DNA of 64,000 nt from assembly GCA_000169995.1 (NCBI GenBank), contig AAZW01000002.1, forward strand, positions 1-64,000, written 5' to 3'. Of this stretch, positions 37,301-44,939 are shown one piece after another (position 1 is the first letter of the stretch; every line of letters starts with the position of its first letter). A model generated the notes under the pieces. The model was not told the DNA's origin. It saw nothing but the letters and a program-made list of their open reading frames with translations, and searched no databases. Both the position numbers and the translations under genes were made by a program. Source of the DNA: Vibrionales bacterium SWAT-3. GTDB lineage: Bacteria; Pseudomonadota; Gammaproteobacteria; Enterobacterales; Vibrionaceae.

Positions 37301-40300
37301 TGCTGGGCAAGAGGAGCATGTCCAATACAACGTGCATACTGTTGGCGGTGATTATCATGTCATCGATATTAAGATCGTAGGAACCAACGATATACCAACC
37401 GTATCCGCAACCACTCTTGCCCATGGCACCGAAGATACACACTATCAAATGCAGGCGAGTCAGTTCGGTTTCACTGATGTCGACACTGGCGATACGCTGC
37501 ACTCCATCGCGATCACAGATCTGCCACCAACGGCTCAAGGTAAGTTTGTACTCGATGGGCACGATATCACTGCTGGTCAAAGTATCGCGACTGCCGATAT
37601 CGCCAAACTCCAGTTTATCCCAGCCACTGACTTTAACGGTGATGTTCAGTTTAAATTTACCGTTAATGACGGACATGCTAGCTCTGCAGAAGCAACCAAC
37701 ACATTACATATCGACGCGGTTGGAGATGCTGCAACAATCGCAGGTGTAGACACAGGAGATGTCACAGAAGATAGTTTCTATGGTATGCAGTGGCTGTTGA
37801 CACAAGGCAAGCTCACCATTTCAGACCCTGACTCAGGCGAAGCGCTATTTGATCCGGTCATTCATGCCCACAACTATGCCGGTATTGGCTATGACACAAA
37901 ACTAGGCGGTCACATATTGCTGTCTCGAGATGGCTCTTGGGACTATCAAATGGATAACTTCTCACCTGAAGTGCAAAAGCTCGCGGCAGGTGAAACAGCG
38001 GTCGATACTGTCACGGTACATAGTGTTGATGGCACATTGCATGATATTCAAATAACCATTCATGGGACAAACGATACTCCCGTTTTATCGGTAACCCAAA
38101 CAACGCCAACCACAGGCACACTGACCGAAACTGATGTTGACGTGAAAGACACTCATACCTTCTCTGTGGTCAATTCAACTGGTCAATTCGGATCGCTATC
38201 GGTCGACCCAGACTCGGGCGCATATGTATACACAGCTAATGGTTCGGTTGCTGGAATGAGATATAACGCGGGGACACACACATATCACGGCACCGATGTG
38301 TTTGAAGTAAAAGTGGCTGACAATCACGGTGGTGAGTCGTCAAAGTTCATCACCTTTGATGCCAACGGTCATGTTTCAGTTGTACCAGGACACTCGCCAA
38401 CGATTTTAACCTCTGTGCCTTCCAACCCACTGGTAACGACAACGCAACCAAGTTTGCCAGCAGGAACAAACACTCCGCCAAATAATGCAGTCACCGTCGA
38501 CTTAGCGGCATCTAGTGATACTGGTACTTCAGATACCGATAGCCTCACTAAAGACAGTACGCCGACAATCACCGGACACACGGACATTCCATACTCACAA
38601 GTCACCATCTATGATGGCTCAACACCTATTGGACATGCGGTGTCTGATGGCTCGGGGCAGTATAGTGTGGCGGTAAGCAGCTTATCGAATGGCGATCATA
38701 ATCTTTCTGCCAAAGCGTTAGCTCCTTCTTCAGTTTTGCCAGCAACATCATCCATTCTCTCTCTGCATGTTGATACTGTAGTCGCGCCGCTCCAAATATC
38801 ATTAACTCACGATACAGGGAGCAATCCCTCTGATTTGATTACTAGTGATGGTTCATTAACTATCAATGGGCAAGAGGCAGGCGCAACCGTTGAATACTCG
38901 ACTGACAACGGTCACACATGGACATCGAGCTTTACCCCACAACAAGGCTCAAATACGGTCAGCGTGAGACAAACTGACGCCGCAGGAAATGTATCCGCGA
39001 GCAGTTCTTTAACTTTCACTCTAGATAATGCCGCCACAGCACCAAACGTTTCCCTTACCTCAGATTCAGGGAGTTCCTCTACAGATAATATTACTAACGT
39101 TGGAGACCTGAACGTTGGAGGCATCGAACAAGGTGCAACAGTGGAATATTCTACTGACAATGGTGTGCATTGGAGTTCTCAGTTCACTCCGAATGAGGGT
39201 GTTAATAACGTTCAAGTTAGACAGACTGATGTAGCAGGTAACGTATCTCCTTCTACATCGCTCACCTACACCTTAGACACTCAAACCGATATACGTGTGA
39301 ATTCCGCCCAGGTAGACCAACATGGTCAAGGTATGATGGTGCAAGTGTACTTGCCAAAAGATTCAGAAGTAACGCGTCTCGAAATTACCAGTGACGGTGG
39401 TGGCGCGCCTCTTCTTGTCGACCTAAAAACGGTGCAGAGACAAGGCACTGGTACAAGTGTTAGTCACCCTGACCATCAATATCAAGAGTTTGTTGGCATA
39501 GACTTATCTTCGTTACCTGATGGTAATTTAACAATTCGAGTCGCAGGCACAGATGCAGCAGGCAATACCGTTACTGCTCAATCATCAGCGAGTTCGAATT
39601 ATGTATTAGACACAACAGCTAGCGTCAGCGACGACACTAATACAGCGGTAGAAGACTCAACAACTCCAGTCTCAGGTAACCTACTGAGCAACGATGCCGA
39701 TGCGACTACCGTTACCACTACAGGTGACATTCAGGGTACCTACGGAACATTCCATTTAAGTTCAGACGGTAGTTACACTTACACCTTAAACAACCAATTA
39801 AGCGTGATTCAGCAGCTTGATTCTACTTCATCACCTCTCGTCGATAGTATCGCCTACACTGCACGGGACAACCATGGCAACCAAGCGACAGCGCATCTTG
39901 CGATATCAATTCAAGGTACCGATGATAACCATGCTCCCGTTGTCACTGCCCATTCCATTTCAACGGATGAGGATATAACTCATACTTTTTCTACCGCCGA
40001 ATTTGGCTATACCGATCAAGATGGCGATGCACTGCACTTCATCACTATTAGCCAGCTACCTGCGAATGGTTTATTGCTTCTCAATGGCAAAGCGGTAACC
40101 ACCAACCAGCAAATCAGTAAGGATGACTTGGACGCCGGTCATTTGACCTTCACTCCAATCCACGACGAAAACGGTGCCAACTATGCGCACTTTACGTTTA
40201 CTGCGAATGATGGCCAACAAGATTCCGCAAGTGCGACAATGACATTGAACGTCAATGCCGTGAATGACGCAGCTACATTTACAGGTGATGCAGGTAGTAG

Positions 40301-43300
40301 TACTGAAGACACAAGCCTTCACCACAATGTACATGTTACAGGAACATCACCTATAACAAATGCCCTTAAATGTACTGGCCACCTAGTTGTATCCGATGTC
40401 GATGGTCAAGGTGAAGCGGCATTGGACCTCAATGGTCAACAATATCTAAATCATAACGGAAATTATGGACATTTTATTGTTTCAAGCCACGGTACATGGG
40501 CTTATGTTGCAGACAATGACAATCAACAGATCCAAGATCTCGATAACGGGCAGACACTCACAGACAGCGTTGAAGTAACTTCTAAGGATGGTACCAAACA
40601 CTCTATTACAGTAACGATTAACGGTACGACCGATAAACCTGTATTACATAGCCTAAGTGATTCAGGCGTCCAACATAGTGGCCCTATTGAAGGCAACCTC
40701 CTATCCGGTATCGGCACTAATGAAGGCGCGAGTGGAGCAGCGACAGACACTGACTCCAATGCACACTTAGTGTTGCAGGATATCCAAGTCAAAGACCCTG
40801 TTTCAGGCTATGTAACGGTAACACCTGGGCATCCACACACTATGGTGGGTATAGGTACATTGGCCATTGAAGCAAATGGTCACTATACCTTTACACCAGA
40901 GACAGGTTTTACGGGGACGGTTCCAAGCATGGTCTACCGTGTTGGAGATGATGGCGGCAACCCTAGAGGCGACTCTTCTCAAAACCGACTCACTATTGAA
41001 GTCACACCACCAGCTCAACATGCGCCGACAGCTACGCCGCAAACCGTCACCAGTGATGAGGACCAAACTCATACCTTTACCACTTCCGAGTTTGGTTATA
41101 GCGATGCTGATGGTGATGCCCTCAACCACATAACCATCACGCAACTTCCTACTCATGGAACTTTGATGCTTAACGGCGTTTTAGTGACCACCAATCAACA
41201 AATATCGAAAGCGGATTTGGATGCTGGGCACCTAACCTTCACACCAATTCATGACCAGAATGGTGCTAACTATGCCAACATTGAGTTTACAGCAAATGAT
41301 GGCCACCAAGATTCCGCAAGCGCGACAATGATTCTAAACGTCAATGCGGTAAACGACGATCCAACTGTAGGTTCTAGCTTCAAGAGCTCTCCCGAAGATA
41401 CGCCTATGCACTTTACGAAAGCCGATTTCAAATACTCCGATGTCGATGGTGATGCACTTAGTCATATCACCATCACTAATGTGGCACACGGAACACTGAG
41501 TTTACATGGGCATAGTGTGAGTGTTGGCGATGATGTTAACGCTGCCGATGTTGCTTCATTAGTCTTCACTCCAACACCAAACTACTCTAGCGCCGGTTTA
41601 AATGGATTAGGCGCCGTTCAATTTACCGCCAACGATGGGCATGTAGACTCAAAAGAAGGCTCCATATTCATTAATGTTGCCCCTGTCGATGATCCTGCGA
41701 CATTCAGCGGTGATTCCACAGGTCAAGCTCAAGAAGATACTCATACCCAAACCTCTGGCACATTAAGTGTGACTGACCCTGATGGCACACAAGGTTTCGT
41801 TGCCGTTCAAGGTGGTGTGGGTATTGTGGGAAGCAAAGGATACGGACATGCCCATATAGACAGTAATGGGCATTGGACCTACAACCTTTATAATAACCAC
41901 GCAGTTGTTCAACAAATGGCTAAGGGACAAACTGATACTGAGACAATCACCGTACAAGCAAAAGATGGTACAACTCATGACATCGTCGTTACGATAACGG
42001 GTACTAACGATGCACCTACTGTCTCAGAACACACCCCAAGTAGCAGTCACTCAGTAAATGAAGACACTAACCTGAACGCTAAAGGGCTACTTGATATCAA
42101 TGACATTGATGGTGATGCAGTTAGCGTAACTGTAGACCCAAGCCATAGTGCTCAATTTGGTTCTGTTCAATTTGACAGCCAAACCAATACTTGGGCTTAT
42201 CACTTAAACAATGCCAACCCTCAAGTTGATGCATTAAACGACGGTGACACACTTACAGATAGGTTCACATTACTTGTCGATGACGGGCATGGTGGTAAGG
42301 TTTCGAAAGAGATTGTCATGACCATCAATGGTCACACCGACCCTGTACCCTACACGCCACCAACCATCAGTGTCACTGTCGATACAAGAAATGCTCACCA
42401 TGTGACAGCTGGTATTACCGCTAGCACAGTACAAGCTTACGCTCATAGCATCGGACAATCCGCTCGAACAGTGTCAGGGCACAATGAGATTGAAGGTCAT
42501 GGGCACAGTGAAATATTCATTGTGCAAGGCAGCCTCCACGACGAAGCCGAACTTAAGGGTGGGAATGATATCTTGTATTTAGGAGGGAGATTAACCGACG
42601 AAGAAATAGAAGGTGGGAGTGGTCGTGACACCCTCATTTTAGGTGCCTACAATCGCAATAACGCTCCACGCTTACATGACCATGGTGAGAAGATAAGTGA
42701 TGGGCATGAAGAGATGGAATTGGAAGATATCGAAAACATCATTCTTGGTGATGGTACGGTACTGAAAGGTCACTTGCCGCCTAATTTCCCTTCTATCACA
42801 CACGATCACTATGAGGTGCCAGTAAATATACAAGCCCATTTATCTTCCAGTGATGAATCGGTTTCAAGTATTCGACTCACCCATCTACAACAAGGGTTAA
42901 CACTGCAAAGCAACGGGCATAACATCAATGCTAATCAGGATGGTAGTTACACCGTGCCAGCCAATGGGCATTTGGTTGTCATATCCGCACACCCAATCAA
43001 CAGCGGGCATCACTACTTTGAAACAGAGGTCACTACGCATAACTCAGTAACAGGCGTAACCGCGGTAACAACAGAAGATTTACACGGACATATTCAAAGC
43101 CATGTGAATCCGCCGCCTCCACCACCGCCACCAGTGCAACACGATGAGCCAGACTTCTCGCCGTTAGATAGCGTACAGGACTTTACGGTCACTTTAGACG
43201 ACTCGTTAAGTGCGGACACACCTGTGGAAAGTCATGCTCAAGTTAGCCATGAACACCCTGTTGGTGCAGCCGCTTATTTGGATGCCCTAGGTATTCAGCC

Positions 43301-43511
43301 CAATACATCGCCTACCACAGGGCACGATCAGCCGGCAGACATGGATATCGTGCTTGCACAAGTCGACCAACAACATGCCGTAGATTACGATCAAGCGCAG
43401 TTAGATATGTCAGATGCACTTGAACATCATGATGCAGCCAATAACCAAGATGATGAGCACCATCATCACAACGACTTAGATGGACTAACAGACATAGATC
43501 CAAATAACTAA
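31257..43511 (+). CDS. giant VCBS-repeat, RTX-like type I secreted adhesin (main reading frame)
   Basis: Continuous frame from 31257 to 43511; the first ATG (31443) gives 4,022 residues but has no ribosome site. About 60 sensible codons precede it, so translation should come from the upstream segment. At least twelve VCBS repeats are visible (xxTGxVTEDxxxxxxGxLxxxDxDxGE ... GTNDxA), interspersed with cadherin-like tandem-95 repeats with DxDxD Ca sites (near 34.7, 35.3, 36.1, 37.4, 40.0 and 41.1 kb). Two Ig-like repeats lie near 38.8-39.3 kb. The C-terminal region has RTX-like GGNDILYLGG and EGGSGRDTLILG (around residue 3,700), a run of eight Pro and a His/Asp-rich tail (EHHHHNDLDG). Very few Cys. 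A surface adhesin exported by the neighbouring type I system; ligand unknown. Confidence 0.9.
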   Translation: MRRYKFLRSYSSKHSNIQTNESQESPNTNESQVSHGANTHLVPSHHLSTLSHPQVHYIPSVSMPTISAGGNGQPIHSNTPPTPTTPVTFIPEVIKGTYGELHVDVNGQYTFVLNPNSPQYILLNQHQQGTDHFALHLSNGASIVVQIPVTGKQDLPSISGDLTGAVTEDHNIDSQGLLHANGKIDVIDPDQNESSVTPEVISGKYGSLTIDADGHWQYQVDNSLSNVQALTGATSLHESFTIHTKDGTPQTIDMTIGGNDDNAVITGVDTGSVIEDLTTQVQGQLSVTDPDLGEDHFQTSQVNGHLGTLTIDKHGSWTYDLDNTNPQVQALGKGATATDTITVHSADGTPHQITVTVNGTNDKAVIGGTSSGAVTEESQLQTSGTLTITDVDTGEAHFSNTNVTGALGTLHLKDNGAWTYDLDNTNPTVQALGKGATATDTVTVHSADGTPHQITVTVNGTNDKAVISGTSSGAVTEESQLQTSGTLTITDVDTGEAHFSKTDVTGALGTIHLKDNGAWTYDLDNTNPKVQALGKGATATDTVTVHSVDGTPHQVTVTINGTNDRPAISGTSSGAVIEQGLSTAGNPDATGSLIATDIDKSDTITWAVNQPQGQWGTLSIDQNGHWHYQLDNSTGGTADKLAAGEHKSESFWITATDSAGATVPHKIVIDVQGSNDKPIVSAWTQLPAGKEDQPVTIKASDLLTHASDVDGSDVLHVTNLQTTHGNLTDNKDGTYTFTPDKDFNGEIRLTYDVVDGHGGSVSTQAKFDLTAAPDNAIITDAQTNADSRGVTEDRGYIDTHYQLHYDGRLKIQDPDAGEAQFDPNIGPQTYQGIGYDTKLGGHILLMRDGHYTYTLDNRNIQNLAQGEIKHDSAVIRSADGTTHTIELTVHGTNDAPTINAQSHSVTEGGSILNGQMIGQDIDTGATLTYSAPQIDGLVVNPDGSYSFNPAHSSYQSLASGVTKTLTVPVTVTDEHNASSTQNLSITITGVNNSAVIGGVDTGDVTEGNAGQNMSPDYAQPGIAKLGQAALTADGKLDISDPDNGESQFDPKGGAWNNSYHGQFGHLLLNTDGTWHYHVTVGSVDWVGNRKTTVGTAIDQLGEGQTLTDTITVYSKDGTSHDIVITIHGSNDRPYCASEVQLNSGKEDLAQTITATELIANTVDVDANDAGKLTIANLHADHGSIQDNHDGTFTFTPSHNYNGSVHFTYDVKDAHGGTTYTGANTTLVATPDKAIISEVTTGSVIEDGQHATHNNGTTTELANGQLQVIDPDSGEDKFQYSQFGETRIHDPFGGMLRIDSAGNWGYSVDNAALQHLAQGQVETVTYRVHSFDGTAYELNIDVVGTNDIPTVTKVVLSNGTEDTNYQMQASQFGFTDVDTGDTLHSIAITDLPPAAQGKFVLDGHDITAGQSIPAADIAKLQFVPTPDFNGDVQFKFTVNDGHVDSQEATNTLHIDAVSDAAQFTGDDTGDVHEGHTYTAPDGSMSGGYVDDRSPDHMHGNIGKIWNDEIHTDGHLNIVDPDSGESHSQTGTYQGTHGHVILQSNGDWSYYASIGQDATGRKIDHLGQGESITDIVTVKSADGTTHDIHITIHGDNDRPYCSSEVQLNSGKEDLAQTITTTELLANTVDVDTNDAGQLSVANLHADHGTLVDNKDGTFTFTPDHNFNGKVHFTYDVKDAHGGVTHTGASTTLLPSNDAATLQPTLASNFVTEDHLKSGTSTNELWSGWKNLDIQDIDSPSEAKVTQIEVNGVKHTVPANFAMNLTGVHGTFNFTHSTDGHDKWSYSADNSHAEVQSLSHGDSLTDTITLITADGTRIPLTAKILGTDDHVIIDTPDALTAALGTAIENKVTSISGTLLAHDSDSKDSVTFSAGDSTGAYGTLHVDSNGQWHYDLDHSKANALQQGETKAEGFDITAISTDGSTATKHIEVLVQGSNDKATISVISNPDVYEDRSSTPVEIISGKLSALDPDHDQSAFSTDVGKRHDPFNSGVHGGLHISKDGSWTYTVNNSQIQQLAAGQEEHVQYNVHTVGGDYHVIDIKIVGTNDIPTVSATTLAHGTEDTHYQMQASQFGFTDVDTGDTLHSIAITDLPPTAQGKFVLDGHDITAGQSIATADIAKLQFIPATDFNGDVQFKFTVNDGHASSAEATNTLHIDAVGDAATIAGVDTGDVTEDSFYGMQWLLTQGKLTISDPDSGEALFDPVIHAHNYAGIGYDTKLGGHILLSRDGSWDYQMDNFSPEVQKLAAGETAVDTVTVHSVDGTLHDIQITIHGTNDTPVLSVTQTTPTTGTLTETDVDVKDTHTFSVVNSTGQFGSLSVDPDSGAYVYTANGSVAGMRYNAGTHTYHGTDVFEVKVADNHGGESSKFITFDANGHVSVVPGHSPTILTSVPSNPLVTTTQPSLPAGTNTPPNNAVTVDLAASSDTGTSDTDSLTKDSTPTITGHTDIPYSQVTIYDGSTPIGHAVSDGSGQYSVAVSSLSNGDHNLSAKALAPSSVLPATSSILSLHVDTVVAPLQISLTHDTGSNPSDLITSDGSLTINGQEAGATVEYSTDNGHTWTSSFTPQQGSNTVSVRQTDAAGNVSASSSLTFTLDNAATAPNVSLTSDSGSSSTDNITNVGDLNVGGIEQGATVEYSTDNGVHWSSQFTPNEGVNNVQVRQTDVAGNVSPSTSLTYTLDTQTDIRVNSAQVDQHGQGMMVQVYLPKDSEVTRLEITSDGGGAPLLVDLKTVQRQGTGTSVSHPDHQYQEFVGIDLSSLPDGNLTIRVAGTDAAGNTVTAQSSASSNYVLDTTASVSDDTNTAVEDSTTPVSGNLLSNDADATTVTTTGDIQGTYGTFHLSSDGSYTYTLNNQLSVIQQLDSTSSPLVDSIAYTARDNHGNQATAHLAISIQGTDDNHAPVVTAHSISTDEDITHTFSTAEFGYTDQDGDALHFITISQLPANGLLLLNGKAVTTNQQISKDDLDAGHLTFTPIHDENGANYAHFTFTANDGQQDSASATMTLNVNAVNDAATFTGDAGSSTEDTSLHHNVHVTGTSPITNALKCTGHLVVSDVDGQGEAALDLNGQQYLNHNGNYGHFIVSSHGTWAYVADNDNQQIQDLDNGQTLTDSVEVTSKDGTKHSITVTINGTTDKPVLHSLSDSGVQHSGPIEGNLLSGIGTNEGASGAATDTDSNAHLVLQDIQVKDPVSGYVTVTPGHPHTMVGIGTLAIEANGHYTFTPETGFTGTVPSMVYRVGDDGGNPRGDSSQNRLTIEVTPPAQHAPTATPQTVTSDEDQTHTFTTSEFGYSDADGDALNHITITQLPTHGTLMLNGVLVTTNQQISKADLDAGHLTFTPIHDQNGANYANIEFTANDGHQDSASATMILNVNAVNDDPTVGSSFKSSPEDTPMHFTKADFKYSDVDGDALSHITITNVAHGTLSLHGHSVSVGDDVNAADVASLVFTPTPNYSSAGLNGLGAVQFTANDGHVDSKEGSIFINVAPVDDPATFSGDSTGQAQEDTHTQTSGTLSVTDPDGTQGFVAVQGGVGIVGSKGYGHAHIDSNGHWTYNLYNNHAVVQQMAKGQTDTETITVQAKDGTTHDIVVTITGTNDAPTVSEHTPSSSHSVNEDTNLNAKGLLDINDIDGDAVSVTVDPSHSAQFGSVQFDSQTNTWAYHLNNANPQVDALNDGDTLTDRFTLLVDDGHGGKVSKEIVMTINGHTDPVPYTPPTISVTVDTRNAHHVTAGITASTVQAYAHSIGQSARTVSGHNEIEGHGHSEIFIVQGSLHDEAELKGGNDILYLGGRLTDEEIEGGSGRDTLILGAYNRNNAPRLHDHGEKISDGHEEMELEDIENIILGDGTVLKGHLPPNFPSITHDHYEVPVNIQAHLSSSDESVSSIRLTHLQQGLTLQSNGHNINANQDGSYTVPANGHLVVISAHPINSGHHYFETEVTTHNSVTGVTAVTTEDLHGHIQSHVNPPPPPPPPVQHDEPDFSPLDSVQDFTVTLDDSLSADTPVESHAQVSHEHPVGAAAYLDALGIQPNTSPTTGHDQPADMDIVLAQVDQQHAVDYDQAQLDMSDALEHHDAANNQDDEHHHHNDLDGLTDIDPNN
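31293..31313 (+). repeat. 8-bp tandem repeat at the adhesin frame junction
   Basis: AAACATTC occurs at 31293-31300 and 31301-31308, followed by AAACA (2.6 copies). Eight bases is not a multiple of three, so gain or loss of one copy switches the reading frame. With one copy fewer, HPNIQT runs directly into NESQESPNTNESQVSHG and on through the adhesin. Confidence 0.95.
32050..32960 (+). repeat. three near-identical 303-bp VCBS units
   Basis: The segment GKGATATDT recurs at 32250, 32553 and 32856, exactly 303 bp (101 codons) apart, with near-identical DNA between. Such close DNA identity suggests recent amplification and allows recombination that changes adhesin length. Confidence 0.85.
34650..36310 (+). 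repeat. duplicated cadherin-like unit (copies 1,392 bp apart)
   Basis: The block starting DRPYC(A/S)SEVQLNSGKEDLAQ at 34650 recurs at 36042 with high similarity over about 260 bp (TxTELxANTVDVD..., HGxxxDNxDGTFTFTP). Each copy has one Cys, otherwise rare in the protein. Confidence 0.8.
35330..37730 (+). repeat. duplicated cadherin-like unit (copies 2,097 bp apart)
   Basis: The block NGTEDxxYQMQASQFGFTDVD to LHIDAV at about 35330-35625 recurs at about 37427-37720 with near-identical sequence, a shift of 699 codons. Together with the 1,392-bp pair it shows growth of the gene by segmental duplication. Confidence 0.8.
39950..41350 (+). repeat. duplicated tandem-95-type unit (about 1.1 kb apart)
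   Basis: The stretch THTFxTxEFGYxDxDGDAL...TTNQQISKxDLDAGHLTFTPIHD...NVNAVND at about 39970-40270 recurs at about 41060-41355 with strong similarity. Each copy has DxDGD calcium-site residues. Confidence 0.8.
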
Positions 43512-43542
43512 TGGTGGGTGATTAATCATTAGTGAAGAAAAC

Positions 43543-43572
43543 AAAAGGGAGCACGTTATGTGCTCCCTTTTT
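43543..43572. terminator. bidirectional terminator between adhesin and secretion genes
   Basis: AAAAGGGAGCAC at 43543-43554 pairs perfectly with GTGCTCCCTTTT at 43560-43571 over 5 bases. T tracts stand on both strands, fitting two converging transcription units. Confidence 0.92.
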
Positions 43573-43625
43573 AATGGTTGTTTCTTGTATCGTTCTGAAC
43601 AAAGAGACAGTTGTGACTCTGTGAG

Positions 43626-44939
43626 TTACCTTTCACCAAATGCAACACTGATATTGGTATAGATCGGCTTCCAAAGGTATTGGAACACCGACTTCTCGCC
43701 CGTCGTGATATCTATCTCTCCCGTCATTCCAGGAAGAATTGAAAAGCTTTCAGGGTTGTCACGGAAATACGGCGTTTCCACAGACACCACAACCTCATAA
43801 TAGATTTCACCTCGTTCACTTTGACTTGTGGTCGGTGAAATACTCTCAACCTCCCCTTTTAAAGCACCAAAACGGCTGTAATCAAACGCGTCAATCTTGA
43901 TTCGAGTTGGTTGGCCTACGTTCACAAAACCAATATCTCTCGGAGATAAACGAGCTTTAAAATCCGCTTTACCACCGACAGGAACAATCTCAACCACTGT
44001 CCCGCCCGGTTGAATAACGCCACCGTTCTGCGTACTTGGTAGGCTTTGCACTAAACCTTGTAGCGGTGACACTAACATGGTGTTCGTCAATTTCGCTTGG
44101 CTTGAACGCACCCGAGCATTAAGCGCAGACAAATCTGATACTGCTTTGGATCGATCGTCACTTACTTTTGCTTTGGCCTCAGCAAGAAGTTGCTCAATTT
44201 TTTGCTCATTACTGTCTGCCTGCTTAATCAGAACCGACTTCTTGCCGCGAGCTTCTTCAATTTTCTGCTCAATGCTGGCCAACTTCTGACGCATTTCAAG
44301 CACACGTAAACGAGAGATGTTCCCGGCTTTATAGCCTTTTTCCAAAATGTTCTGTTCTTGCTTAGTGGCACTTAACTCTTTGTCGTAGCTAGGTAGAGAC
44401 TTTTCTACGACACGAAGCTGCTCTGCTATTTGTTCACTGTCCTTTTCCAACACAATGCGTTTTTGATAGTAGAGCCCTTTTTGAGCATTTAACTGCGCCT
44501 TTTGTTGGCTAACGATCTCCGGGAAATCAATTTCAAACTCCCCAAAATTCGGCTCACGGTTATCCAGTAACGCGTTCATACGTTCGATACTCGCAAGCAA
44601 GGTTACTTGTTGAGATTTCAACTCTTCGAGAGCCGTGCGCTGGAAGGTCGCGTCAAATTCAACAAGTGGTTGCCCTTTCTCTACCAGTTGACCCTCTTTA
44701 ACGAGAATTTGCTTTAACTTACCGCCAATGGCGCTTTGTAATACTTGCTTTTCCCCCTCAGGAATCACCGCACCCTTTGCCTTTGCGATTTCATCCACTT
44801 GAGTGACCACAGACCAAGTGACAAAAGCGATAACACACAAGGCAACTGACCATGTCGCCAGCGCCAATGTTCGAGCTGTATTTTGTGATTCAACAAGCTC
44901 ACCGTAGCGCTTGCCAGTCTCGATAGGTTTTTTAGCCAT
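43626..44939 (-). CDS. type I secretion periplasmic adaptor (HlyD/LapC family)
   Basis: 437 residues: short cytoplasmic N terminus, one membrane helix (~27-48), a split lipoyl domain (VIPEGEKQVLQSAIGGKLKQILVKEG...), a long coiled coil (~110-290) and a C-terminal beta-barrel domain ending in the HlyD family pattern (PGMTGEIDITTGEKSVFQYLWKP). It links the ABC proteins to an outer-membrane TolC-type channel, which is not encoded here. Its start overlaps the end of the preceding ABC gene by 8 bp. Located convergent to the adhesin, its probable cargo. Confidence 0.92.
   Translation of the reverse strand: MAKKPIETGKRYGELVESQNTARTLALATWSVALCVIAFVTWSVVTQVDEIAKAKGAVIPEGEKQVLQSAIGGKLKQILVKEGQLVEKGQPLVEFDATFQRTALEELKSQQVTLLASIERMNALLDNREPNFGEFEIDFPEIVSQQKAQLNAQKGLYYQKRIVLEKDSEQIAEQLRVVEKSLPSYDKELSATKQEQNILEKGYKAGNISRLRVLEMRQKLASIEQKIEEARGKKSVLIKQADSNEQKIEQLLAEAKAKVSDDRSKAVSDLSALNARVRSSQAKLTNTMLVSPLQGLVQSLPSTQNGGVIQPGGTVVEIVPVGGKADFKARLSPRDIGFVNVGQPTRIKIDAFDYSRFGALKGEVESISPTTSQSERGEIYYEVVVSVETPYFRDNPESFSILPGMTGEIDITTGEKSVFQYLWKPIYTNISVAFGER

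Noticed and set aside
31293..43511. CRISPR array as explanation for regular repeats
   Set aside because: The repeats are coding, 303 bp or longer, in frame, and lack spacer-repeat alternation.
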